In this document: positions 45,391 to 55,657 of the stretch, one piece after another
Layout: every line of letters begins with the position of its first letter
Numbering within the stretch: the first letter of the stretch is position 1
Origin: Tigriopus japonicus
Taxonomy: Eukaryota; Arthropoda; Copepoda; Harpacticoida; Harpacticidae
NCBI GenBank assembly: GCA_010645155.1
Contig: CM021315.1
Location: 7,368,196-7,432,195, forward strand
DNA length: 64,000 bases
Direction: 5' to 3'
Notes under the pieces: generated by a model
Database searches by the model: none
Seen by the model: the letters and a program-made list of their open reading frames with translations, nothing else
What the model was told of the DNA's origin: nothing
Position numbers and translations under genes: made by a program

Positions 45391-46798
45391 ATGATACCAA
45401 AAGCTTCAGTCGACAAAGCAATAAGGAGCCTAATGGAAACATGTTCCATTACCCAGAAAAACTCGGAATTAAGTGCACGTGAATATGGCACCCCACACTC
45501 TAAAGTCATGTTTAAGATCCCTTGGGTGTTCTCCAAAACACCTGGGTTAGCTCATAATGGCATAAATTGTGTCCAGGAGCTGATTAAATATTTGAAAGCT
45601 CATCCACAGATTTACATTTGTTATGGAAATTGTGTATTAACCCTTGATATCTGGAATAGAATGCCCAATGAATATGACACATTCATTGAATTTACCAAAT
45701 TGTTCCGATCTCAATCTTGCCATACCATACTCCATCTCAAGGCTGCAATACAAAAGAGCAAAACTCTACCAATTCGACTAAGGAACAAGACCACAATTCA
45801 AGAATATCTTACACAATATTCGGACTTTTTTATGGCTGAAAATCAGAATTCAGTGAAGACAACAGTCCCCTTTCATTTGGATGCAGAGCAAAAAATTGAA
45901 AGCATGGATGTCATGCTATCAATACAACGGTTCATCCAAAAGAATAAAGAGACCTGTCTTAGTTCAATCGACTTAACACTAATGCTAAAATACCTTAATG
46001 AACTGGGATACAGGTTCAAAAGACAAGAACTCGAAGAATTCTTGGCAAAATTCAATTCTAACTTTCAACCACCAATTGATGAAGTTCTCCAACCTTCATT
46101 GTCCTCCAATACTTTGGAATTGGTCCACAAAAAATTGAAACGTTGGCCGATACAGATCAATACCATTCTCAGGGAATGTAATAAAGAAGGACTCACCCTC
46201 AATAATGAAAAACTGAAGTCAATCATTAAAACGGACTTTTCTGATTTCAAAATACAAGATGGCCTCGTCGTCAAAGATCATGACCTGCACAAAGACTTGG
46301 TGCAAAACTTATTGGACCAACATTGTCCCATATCTGTGTCCAAACTCCGCCAAATTATATCACAACAAGGAATTACCCTTTCAATAAAATGTTTGAATGA
46401 GATGGTCGTCAAAACCCTTGATAATTACTCCATTTTGAAAGGTCAAATTCTTCTACCAACCTCTACAACTAGCAATGGACGGCCAATGAAGGATTGTATC
46501 TTAAATATATTGGATCTTCCTATGAAGGAGAAAGGTCGGGTTTCACTTAATGAACTTAGAATATATTTGGCTTCAAAAGGAATCCTGATAACAAAAAAGA
46601 AAATGGCCATTATTATCAAAGAGTATTCATCTATTTATGAATGTAAAGGAAACTTTGTTGAGCTCAAGACAATTGATTCTCAAGATGTAAAGGAATTTTT
46701 GTCGCATCTTAAATCATTGAATATGGACAAAGAGAACTCGATATTGGACTCAAAAGAAAGGCGAATTTTCAAGAAAGCTTTTCTTGACGAAGTTTTTG
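45391..46798 (+). CDS. Paralog 2, coding exon 1: tandem winged-helix-like modules
   Basis: Starts MIPKASVDKAIRSLMETCSI, aligning with the starts of paralogs 1 and 3. A strong acceptor (TTTTTTTCAG at 45363) lies 27 nt upstream and implies a 5' non-coding exon. It shares the N-terminal block (VMFKIPWVFSK, YGNCVLTLDIWNRMPNEYD) and the five-module organisation, for example PIQINTILRECNKEGLTLNN, PISVSKLRQIISQQGITLS, and a final module ending near KKMAIIIKEYSS. It ends with a GTAAGT donor in phase 1 at the same position as in paralog 1. The frame has no stop or shift. It is 60 nt shorter than the sisters, mostly in the spacer between modules. Function unknown. Confidence 0.8.
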
Positions 46799-46863
46799 GT
46801 AAGTTTTATCAAAATATATGCTTTGAATGAAACGGAGTGACTTGTAAAATTCAATTCCTTTAG

Positions 46864-47069
46864 CTGACAATACGGTGTATGATGTTCTGAAAAGTGTCAT
46901 TGTAACAGAAGAAGGGATTGGATTTGCTCAGGCTATCAATCAATCAGCACAAGATCTGGAAAAATCTTCAACCAATGATTTAAATTTTCAAATGGTCGAG
47001 AGAGTTGACGAACAAATGTGCGAAATCCCTGAAGATAAGGCTGGTCTACACATGAAACATTTTGGCTAG
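46864..47069 (+). CDS. Paralog 2, coding exon 2, cut by a TIR element
   Basis: After a 65-nt intron (46799-46863, GTAAGT to TTTAG) the frame gives ADNTVYDVLKSVIVTEEGIG, matching exon 2 of paralog 1. At 47038 a 928-bp TIR element begins and the frame stops in it at 47069. The tail resumes after the element at 47969-48264. Confidence 0.75.
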
Positions 47070-47965
47070 ATTATTTGTCAAATATCCCGAAAATGTTTGG
47101 TGTTTGCCAAATGTTTCCTTTTTGTTGCTTCTACACGTGAACGTGCAGTTTGTCAGATTTTTTCCCCTTGGCCAGAGTGTTGCCCATTTTTTCAAATTGT
47201 TTCAAACTGGCACTGCCAAATACTGTTTGAAAACCAGTCACCTTTAGCAGAGTCCCGTAATTTAGAAAGTGAATTGTATACTGCCACATATTGTCACTTT
47301 TCAACGACATTTTTTTCAATCTTGCTTTCTGCCCAAGACTTTTTCTTTCCTTCAGTGTCAATTAATTTGGATGGAAAGTCTTACGCATAACGCGACACTA
47401 TGGACATTGCCAATATCTACAATCATTTTTAGTCCTTTTCTTGTCCCCCCAAACCATTTTAAGACCTCTACTCTCCACTGGCATTTGGAGTTGGGTTTTG
47501 GTGAACATTGGCAGTCATAACTGCCACTTGGCAACGTTGCTACCTTGTAAACTCCTCCGAACCTGTCAGTTGACGCATTTGAGACGTGACTAGTCTATAA
47601 CACTACCAACTGATTATCGATGACTTTTGATACCGTCCATTTCCGTGGATCCTTGCAATCTGTCACAAATGACGTTTAATTTGGGTTATCTTGATGCCAA
47701 AAGTTAGAGGATTATTGTTTTGTCCTTCAATCCATTAATTTGAAACTTTTTACTTAACAATAATCATTTCGTGATTGGACACCCTGCACGCATCGATGTG
47801 TATTTCGATTGTCGACCAGAAAAAGTTAGCATAAGGACAAATAATTTTTCAACATGTTCAAAGTCAGAAATATTTGACAAACAGAAAATAATATTTGCCA
47901 TGAAGCAAATTTTGTCTTGGATTTAAACAAATATTTGCCGTTTTGTTTCACGTGTAGACCAGCCT
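47038..47965. mobile_element. 928-bp TIR element inserted in paralog 2
   Basis: Inverted ends AGGCTGGTCTACACATGAAA (left) and AGGCTGGTCTACACGTGAAA (right, as reverse complement), flanked by ATA on both sides (47035-47037, 47966-47968). The superfamily is uncertain; a 3-bp duplication would suit Harbinger- or CACTA-type elements. No transposase recognised. Taking out the element with one ATA leaves the reading frame of paralog 2 open. Confidence 0.78.
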
Positions 47966-47968
47966 ATA

Positions 47969-48264
47969 CAGAAAGCCAATTAAATGGGTCTTCTAGAGAT
48001 GTTTTGGTGAACCATGATGAAACAAAAAATCACCAGGCCAACATCCAAAAAAGTTTTCCTGAATGGGTACCCTATTTCCAAGAAGCTATGGAGGAATGCG
48101 AAGATTGCATGACTATTGAGGTCTCTGGTTCAGAACGAGTGTTAGAAGAACAATGTGATTCTCCAAGGGAAACAAGAAATGCCTCTCTTGGACGGAAAAC
48201 CTCGAATTTTTTTCGAAGGTTGAACACTTTTTTAAATTTGGTTGGGAAATTCACCGAGAGATGA
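47969..48264 (+). pseudogene. Paralog 2, displaced 3' part of tail exon
   Basis: In frame with exon 2 if the TIR element is ignored. Contains IQKSFPEWVPYFQEAMEECE, the same conserved tail motif as IQNFPEWAMYLEEALE in paralog 1. It ends FTER and stop without a CaaX box, unlike paralogs 1, 3 and 4. The lack of the box could be a second sign of decay. If the insertion is fixed, the gene makes a truncated protein without this part. Confidence 0.7.
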
Positions 48265-48754
48265 AGAGAGTCTCTATACTTTTGCAGCAAGGGTCGTTTT
48301 TGTTTGGAAATGGGGATATCGTGTTTTATACTTTGCACTTGTCGATGCCTTAATCTGAGCATTGTCAATTGGAGAATAAATGTCTCACTTTGCTTTTGAC
48401 ATTTCTTTAATCTGCAAATGTCGTTCCATTTTTTTCTCTGGTTAAGTTCAGGGATGCCCAATGTACTGTTGCTTCCTTCCGCAACAGAACTCGACCTCAC
48501 ACAGTGGGGGACACTTATTTTTTGACTAGTGCATTGTAGTAACAAAAATGGTAGTTAAAAAGTGCGTTATCTAATTCCTTTTTGTGGCTGATTTCATGAG
48601 ATTCATGATTCATGAATTTATAGACAGGCAGTTTTAGGGATGGGTCCGAATCAGCCAAGAGCGGCTCAGTATCGGATCAAATCAGTTCTGAGGTAGACTC
48701 GTAGGCAGGGTGGGCATTTTTCGACATCGAGAGAATTTTGGACACCCTAGTGTC

Positions 48755-49063
48755 CACAAATGTCCAAAAGTGCCCAAAAGTGTCCAAAAAGTCCAGAAGG
48801 TGTCCAAAAAGTCCAGAAGGTGTCCAAAAATCCCCAGAAGGTGTCCAAAAATCCCCAGAAGGTGTCCAAAAATCCCCAGAAGGTGTCCAAAAATTCCCGG
48901 AAGGTGTCCAAAAATTCCCGGAAGGTGGCCAAAAATCCCCAGAAGGTGTCCAAAAATCCCCAGAAGGTGTCCAAAAATCCCCAAAAGATGTCCAAAAATC
49001 CTCAGAAGGTGTCCAAAAATCCACAGGAGGTGTCCAAAAATCCCCAGAAGGTGTCCAAAAATA
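48755..49063. repeat. 21-bp minisatellite
   Basis: About 15 units of GTGTCCAAAAATCCCCAGAA+G. The first two units are one base shorter, and a few variants have TTCCCGG or GTGGCC. Because the unit is a multiple of three and has few stops, several frames on both strands stay open through it. These are not genes. Confidence 0.92.
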
Positions 49064-49148
49064 AGTACCAAGTACCCTCTAAGCTGAACAATTTTCCAAA
49101 ATATGAGAACAGAGCAACTTTTGACAAACAAAAGGGCCTAGAACCTTA

Positions 49149-51098
49149 ATGAAGGGGTTGGAAATGAACTATTAGTGTGTTTCAAATGATTGAAGGCTGC
49201 ATTACCTGTAAAATTAAGTTTAAAGCTTTAAAAGACAGTAAGAGAATGAGAATCTATCCCCTTGGACATATTGATGCAAGTGGTGATGACAATAATGTGA
49301 TTGGAAATGAAATTGCAGGGCTGCTGAATTCTCTTCCCTCTTATGATTGGCTGTCATGATAATTGCTGAGAAAGAGTGCAGGGAATTTTCTTCCCCTCTT
49401 GACTTTAACCAGGAACCTCTCACCACAGGACGCAAACTTCAGCTGACGCGTTGCCCAAAGAGGCCCTTAAAACGGTGCGGCTCTGGAGTGAATTCGAACA
49501 AAATTGCCAATAGACGATAGAAAAAGGTGTTTGAGAGCAAACATCACTTCAGAACAAAGTTGCAGCATGAGATAGCGCTCCTTTTCCTGTCATTATTTCT
49601 AAACTCTTGTTTATTGTTCAGTATTCTCAGGAATTAGTCAAATCTGAGCTGCTTCAGACTCCCACAAAACTGAGAATGGATCTCAATTAAACGCATGTAT
49701 AACTTGAATATAAAATACCAACTTCAGACAACGGGTTCAATGCTACACGGATCAAGTTTCATGAAAATTGAGCGTGTTTTTGGAAAACTGTGGCCCTGTT
49801 ATTAACAATGAAACTTGCAGCCAAAGTGTTCACACTCTTCCCTATAAAAACAACAATTTTAATCAACATTTTATCATCTGAAGTGCTTGAAATCCATTAG
49901 ATGCCAAATATCAACATTTTGCCAGGCCAAACTGAGAGGAAGCGCAAGATTGAGCAAATTATTCATCAACTTATAGTTGAGTTGTTGATGATTCCCTCTG
50001 AATGGTTATTCATGCAGAATGAAGTAAAGAACAGATCACCTTCATGAAGCACTATATTCATCACTTTGATGTTGTTGTTAGGTGCTTATAATCTGAAACC
50101 ATTGGTATTTCAGGATAAGTTGGACAGGGTTGATGAGGAGTGAACGTGATTTACCCAAGACCCAAGAGTGGGTTGCATTTAATTGTCTCTAAGAGACAGA
50201 TACACATATCAGAATGGTGTCTAAACAATTCATCCACTGTTTTAGTCTAAAATATTGATTATTGAGTCCGTAACACTTCCTTATCGTTTCCCTCCTTGGG
50301 GCCTCTTTGGGCTCTCAAAAACAACAACAAACAGATGTCTTCGCATCCTCTTCTGTAAGTATATCCATGACCCATTGAACAAATCGTAGAGGTCTATAGA
50401 GTGGAGATGCTAGAGCAGCCCGGTCGTGAAATTTCATTGTGGGCAGCAAGGGCCGTTTATCATCTGCGACTAGTTGAAACATGCCCAAACAAATGTATTC
50501 GTAGGAAAGTTTTGAAAAACTTTTAGTTTTCGGCATGTGACCTCTTGCCTAAGGTTTGCTTCTCCCAAATTTTACCAAGGTGCTCAATGAAGATTAATTT
50601 GATTCACAGGCATTAGTTCACGCAATTATAGAATTTGGCATTAAAATATGTCTTCCGGACTTTCATTTGTACTGTGATCTTCCACTTGTTTGGGCCAGTA
50701 TTTAACGATATTCTTCGGAAATATTTGCCTTTTCACGCAACTTATGGGCAACTTTGGCCAGTATCAGCTACAAACAAGGCAGACAAAATGACGACAATGG
50801 CCTCTCTAGACTCCTCTAAGGAACAAACAAGGACTTGAAAGACTTGGCTCAATATTTCAGGGTTGAAAGGTAAAGAAAGGAAAACTCAACATACTCCTCC
50901 CTATCAATATTCTATCTGACACATTTTTTATGGTAGGAGCCCTGATTTCGAACTTTTCTCTGAGAAAAACATTGATCAGAATGAGTGGTGAGATATTCAT
51001 TTTTCTCTCGGTCTTTTAGGTTTTGAACCTAATTTTACAGGTAATTCAGCCTTGAATCATTTGAAACACACTAATAGGTCATTTTGGACCCGTTCATC
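49149..51098. mobile_element. 1.95-kb element with about 110-bp inverted ends
   Basis: The left arm (49149-49258) contains CTATTAGTGTGTTTCAAATG and the right arm (about 50988-51098) is its diverged reverse complement. The interior has only short open frames. Target duplication not determined, superfamily unknown. Confidence 0.55.
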
Positions 51099-51439
51099 AA
51101 ACTCCTCTTCAAGCTGTAACCTGTTCCCATAAGTACTCCAGTGGAGTGATCCTTTTCCATTTATTGACTGCCTTTTCCTTTTTTAAGACTTCCTCCAAGC
51201 GTTACGAGGTCAGGTCCAAAATATTACTTCCCTACAACTTACTTTATTGCCCTACCAATCACTCAATTGCCCTATGAATGAATCATGACTTTACAAATAC
51301 ATCTCAAACGCACAATTACTTGCACGTCTGACGCCCCGTCTCATTGACGGGGAATGATCAAGTGAAGTAGTCGTGGTAGGCTTTTATACCAAGGCACTGA
51401 GTAGCCAAAGCACCAACTGATGTACTTGAGGTGAAAAGC

Positions 51440-51499
51440 ACAGAGTTGGCAGAGAGGAGACGCTGGGGCAGACAGGCCTATCATTTTGTTGGACAATTT
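51440..51499 (+). repeat. Dispersed repeat, segment A (copy 2)
   Basis: Matches 10567-10631. LINE copy 3 starts exactly where the match ends. Confidence 0.6.
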
Positions 51500-52590
51500 G
51501 GCGTAGATGTTATTTATCTAGACTTTGCCAAGGCTTTTGACAAAGTAGACCATGTTCTACTGCTTAATTGTTTAGCTGAAAATGGAGTGGTAGGAAATGT
51601 TTACTTGTGGCTTAAAGGGTTTTTAACCAACCGGACTCAAACCGTGAAAATTGAAGGGAGCTTGGGAAATCCCAGCCAAGTTGTGTCCGGTGTCCCACAA
51701 GGGACAATACTGGGACCAGTGTTGTTCACATTATTTATCGCTTCCTTACACAGATTGCCCCTACACTCGTCTATCTCATCATATGCTGACGACACCAAGC
51801 TAGTGTTTGGTAGAAAATCCCATAACACCACTGACTTGCAAAACGATTTAAACCTGGTTTACGAATGGGTAGCTGGACGGAACATGTCATTAAACGGAGA
51901 TAAGTTCCGAATGATGACCTACAATCCAGCTGGAATTGATGCACCCACCTATACAGATAATTGCCAGAACCCTATTGTGTATGAAAGTACTATTAAAGAC
52001 CTTGGAATAACAATAGAAGACAACGGGAAATTTGATAAACACATACAATTGAAAGTGACTAAGGCTTATCAAACATGCGGTTGGATCTATCGCACATTCA
52101 AATCAAGGGACCAATACATAATGAAAACCCTTTATAGGTCGATAGTCCAGCCACATTTGGAATATGCCTCCCCCATCTGGGCGCCACTAACAGCGGGAGG
52201 GCTGAACAAAATTGAAAGTGTGCAACGGAGATTTACTAGATCTATTGATGGCATGAGCGGCCTAAATTACTGGGAACGCCTCAAGGTTTTAGATTTATAT
52301 GGCATTCAACGAAGGTATGAGCGTTATCTGATTCTTTATGTTTTCAAATGTCTTCATGACTTGTGTCCAAACCCAGGAATAACACATAATCAAAACGATA
52401 GGAGAGGCATTACTTGTAATACGAGGTTCAGAATTCACCCAATAGACAAACAACTAGTCAATAACTTGAAGTGTTCTTCTGTCTTGAATCGAGGACCAAG
52501 CCTATATAACTTGCTCCCCAGTTCTCTCAGACGATTCTATAAATTAGATAACCCGTTGTTCAGCTTTAAACGCGATTTAGATTGTTTCTT
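51500..52590 (+). pseudogene. LINE copy 3: reverse transcriptase, 5'-truncated
   Basis: Plus-strand frame, open without a stop up to the assembly gap: VDVIYLDFAKAFDKVDH, VSGVPQGTILGPVLF, the catalytic SSYADDTK, SLNGDKFRMMTY, KAYQTCGWIYRTFKSRD, YASPIWAP, and a C-terminal SLYNLLPSSLRRFY segment. It is related to LINE copies 1 and 2 but clearly diverged (a sister subfamily). It starts in mid-domain directly after repeat segment A, so it is 5'-truncated. The intact frame suggests a recent insertion. Anything said beyond 52590 would be guesswork. Confidence 0.85.
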
Positions 52591-53412
52591 NNNNNNNNNN
52601 NNNNNNNNNNNNNNNNNNNNNNNNNNNNNNNNNNNNNNNNNNNNNNNNNNNNNNNNNNNNNNNNNNNNNNNNNNNNNNNNNNNNNNNNNNNNNNNNNNNN
52701 NNNNNNNNNNNNNNNNNNNNNNNNNNNNNNNNNNNNNNNNNNNNNNNNNNNNNNNNNNNNNNNNNNNNNNNNNNNNNNNNNNNNNNNNNNNNNNNNNNNN
52801 NNNNNNNNNNNNNNNNNNNNNNNNNNNNNNNNNNNNNNNNNNNNNNNNNNNNNNNNNNNNNNNNNNNNNNNNNNNNNNNNNNNNNNNNNNNNNNNNNNNN
52901 NNNNNNNNNNNNNNNNNNNNNNNNNNNNNNNNNNNNNNNNNNNNNNNNNNNNNNNNNNNNNNNNNNNNNNNNNNNNNNNNNNNNNNNNNNNNNNNNNNNN
53001 NNNNNNNNNNNNNNNNNNNNNNNNNNNNNNNNNNNNNNNNNNNNNNNNNNNNNNNNNNNNNNNNNNNNNNNNNNNNNNNNNNNNNNNNNNNNNNNNNNNN
53101 NNNNNNNNNNNNNNNNNNNNNNNNNNNNNNNNNNNNNNNNNNNNNNNNNNNNNNNNNNNNNNNNNNNNNNNNNNNNNNNNNNNNNNNNNNNNNNNNNNNN
53201 NNNNNNNNNNNNNNNNNNNNNNNNNNNNNNNNNNNNNNNNNNNNNNNNNNNNNNNNNNNNNNNNNNNNNNNNNNNNNNNNNNNNNNNNNNNNNNNNNNNN
53301 NNNNNNNNNNNNNNNNNNNNNNNNNNNNNNNNNNNNNNNNNNNNNNNNNNNNNNNNNNNNNNNNNNNNNNNNNNNNNNNNNNNNNNNNNNNNNNNNNNNN
53401 NNNNNNNNNNNN
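52591..53412. other. Assembly gap (822 N)
   Basis: A run of N that hides the 3' end of LINE copy 3. Frames spanning it are artefacts. Confidence 0.98.
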
Positions 53413-53462
53413 TACAGTCCAGAAGGGCATATTTTGTTTAACTTAATTATAAGGAACACGCT

Positions 53463-53575
53463 ATCGGTGTCAATGTTAACACCACGACGTTGATGGTCAA
53501 CTTCAACACAGTTGTTGGTGTCGGCGTTGGTGTCAACCTTGCCGTGTTGGTGTCGGAGTCGAGTGCAAAATTATC
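53463..53575. repeat. Low-complexity GTTGGTGTC-rich stretch
   Basis: Irregular repetition of GTTGGTGTCGG and related words. Not coding as far as can be seen. Confidence 0.6.
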
Positions 53576-53615
53576 GCTGTCACCCATCCCTAAGTTGAAG
53601 TCAGGGTCACTTGTT

Positions 53616-53734
53616 GTTTGTTTGGGCACAACTTAAGTTATAATCTTCGGAAATATCAAGTTTTCACATGCAACCTTTGCTCTTCAACAGCTGTAACTCG
53701 TCCAACAAAAATTTCCTAATATCCGCCCTGTGGT
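53616..53734 (+). repeat. Dispersed repeat, segment B (copy 2)
   Basis: Nearly identical to 10864-10982. Together with segment A at 51440 it brackets LINE copy 3 and the gap. Confidence 0.7.
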
Positions 53735-53870
53735 GAAAAGAGCTTGCTCAATGATCACATCACACCCAGTTTGTAGTTTTGGCAGTGCCTAAAAAATGCC
53801 AAAAATGCCATTTTTGCCTGCCTAAGATGTGCCTATTTTGCCAAAAATCAGTGCCTAAAATATTCAGCTC

Positions 53871-53934
53871 TAGTAATCACTAAAGGCTTTATATACATGT
53901 ACATTAAGCCTTTAGTAATCACTATTTAATTGCA
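53871..53934. repeat. Small hairpin between direct repeats
   Basis: AAGGCTT .. AAGCCTT forms a hairpin and TAGTAATCACTA flanks it on both sides in direct orientation. Confidence 0.5.
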
Positions 53935-53939
53935 GCATT

Positions 53940-55028
53940 TCGATTGGAAAGTTTCAATTACATTAAAATAGCTTCATATCGAGTAAATTGTATAATTCAT
54001 TAAGCAGAGCGTTCTTTTTGGAAGGTCCTTTCTCTTTAATGCAGTCAGATTGGATATAATAATAATCGATACAAGGAAAATCTTTGATAAAAGAATGTTT
54101 TCCTGCACACTGGAACTTCTTTTCAGCTCATAACTCTCAATGTTAGATTGATATGGCTGCTGACCGCCAATCCTTTTTCCAACTTTGACTGTACTTAGAA
54201 ATACCAGATCAAAAACACCTGAACGGATTCTTTTACAAGTAGAATTAATGATAAAAGAAGCACCATTGTTTTCGCAAATATTTTGAAGTCACAGCCACAG
54301 TGATTCTTTCGTTACTACCCGTCTTATGTTGTCAAGGGGACGCTTGAAGGTTGCTTAGTATGATGTATGTGTTCAGCTGATGTTTGGCAAAGACCGGCCT
54401 TTCTAGAATGCCTTTGATTCAGACTGAAGAGGAGTAATTCATGAAATTCGTTGTGAAGTCATTTTCCTATTGCTTGATAAGTTTGGGTTTACGCATGGGT
54501 TTAATGGCTTTTGTCAAAATTAACTTCCGGAGTTGGCTCGTTTGAATCATTTCCAAAGAAAAGGATTACTCAATTAGACATCAAAAGTAAGTTCAATTGA
54601 AACAAATTTATAATAGGTCTAGACCGTCGAGAATTTCTTATCAGAAAAAATGTTAGTGACAAAACAATTCCCGTTTTATATAATTATTTTCTACATCTTG
54701 CAACCTTCCTGAGGCATCTGACCTTGTATTACTGGGATTTTTAGCAACGTGGTTTTTACGACAGTCATATTGTTTCATCGAATTTAGGGCAACTGAAGTA
54801 GTTGAAACAAGCTTTTCCATAAAGACCTTTCAAAGTCAGGAAAGCAGTAAAATTGCTTCACTGCTAAAAATCAGACTGTCACAGTTTACCTTGTCAAGGG
54901 TGAATTTGAGAACAGTTCAAAACTTGGACTAGTATTGTTCAAAAGGGTTTTTGATCTGAGACACTTCAGAGAATTTAACAAAACTAAAAATTCCATATTG
55001 CACTTTTAAACAAATTATGGCCCACAAA
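53940..55028. other. No gene recognised
   Basis: AT-rich spacer with short open frames. Confidence 0.45.
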
Positions 55029-55380
55029 TAGTGATGGACCGAAAGGGCTCATAACCGAAACCGAAAGTTTCGGCCGAAAGAGGGCAAACCGAAACGGAAG
55101 GGTCTCGGTTTTTTCGAAACCGAAACGGAAAGCAGCTGATTACAAAATTGTTCAAATGCAAAATCTGCCTTAAAAATTAGAATGCTCATGTGTTCGATGT
55201 TGGGTAGTCGCAAATTTTGAAAAATCGGAAAACTTAAATTTCAGAGGTTTTTGAACCAATTTTCTTTTGATTTTGTTGTCAAACTCCATTTTACATAGTG
55301 CTTGTCTGCTTTCGGTTTCGGTAGGCATAACCGAAACCGAAACCGAAATTTCGGCCGAAGGCGCTTTCGGTCCATCACTA
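55029..55380. mobile_element. hAT MITE (TAGTGATGGAC family), copy 3, 352 bp
   Basis: Same ends and interior as 44291-44642. The flanks CCCACAAA (55021-55028) and CCCACAAT (55381-55388) form an 8-bp duplication with one mismatch. Confidence 0.9.
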
Positions 55381-55657
55381 CCCACAATTCTGACAGAGTT
55401 AATGGCATGGCTTGTTGCTCGTTTCTTGTGAATCACTCTAAATAAACTTTTTTATGCTTCATGTGATATTTGTGTTTGGGAAGAGCTTTTAAAAACCAAA
55501 TATTTCATGTGAAGAATTTTACTGACTGGTTATGGATTACTCATGAACTGCTTACTTCTGTACTATTCCATTATTCCACTATTCCATTCCATTCAAAGAT
55601 GAGAAAGAGACTATTAATAACATTATTCTTATCATCCACAGCCAAAATCGTCAAAAA

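Noticed and set aside
48677..49149. Five overlapping proline/lysine- or phenylalanine-rich frames
   Set aside because: All are translations of the 21-bp minisatellite in different frames.
51431..53446. A 671-residue plus-strand frame through the second N gap
   Set aside because: Only 51500-52590 is real LINE sequence; the rest is unresolved N.
53871..53934. A regulatory hairpin or miRNA precursor
   Set aside because: The stem is only about 7 bp and the flanking direct repeat suggests a footprint of a small insertion.
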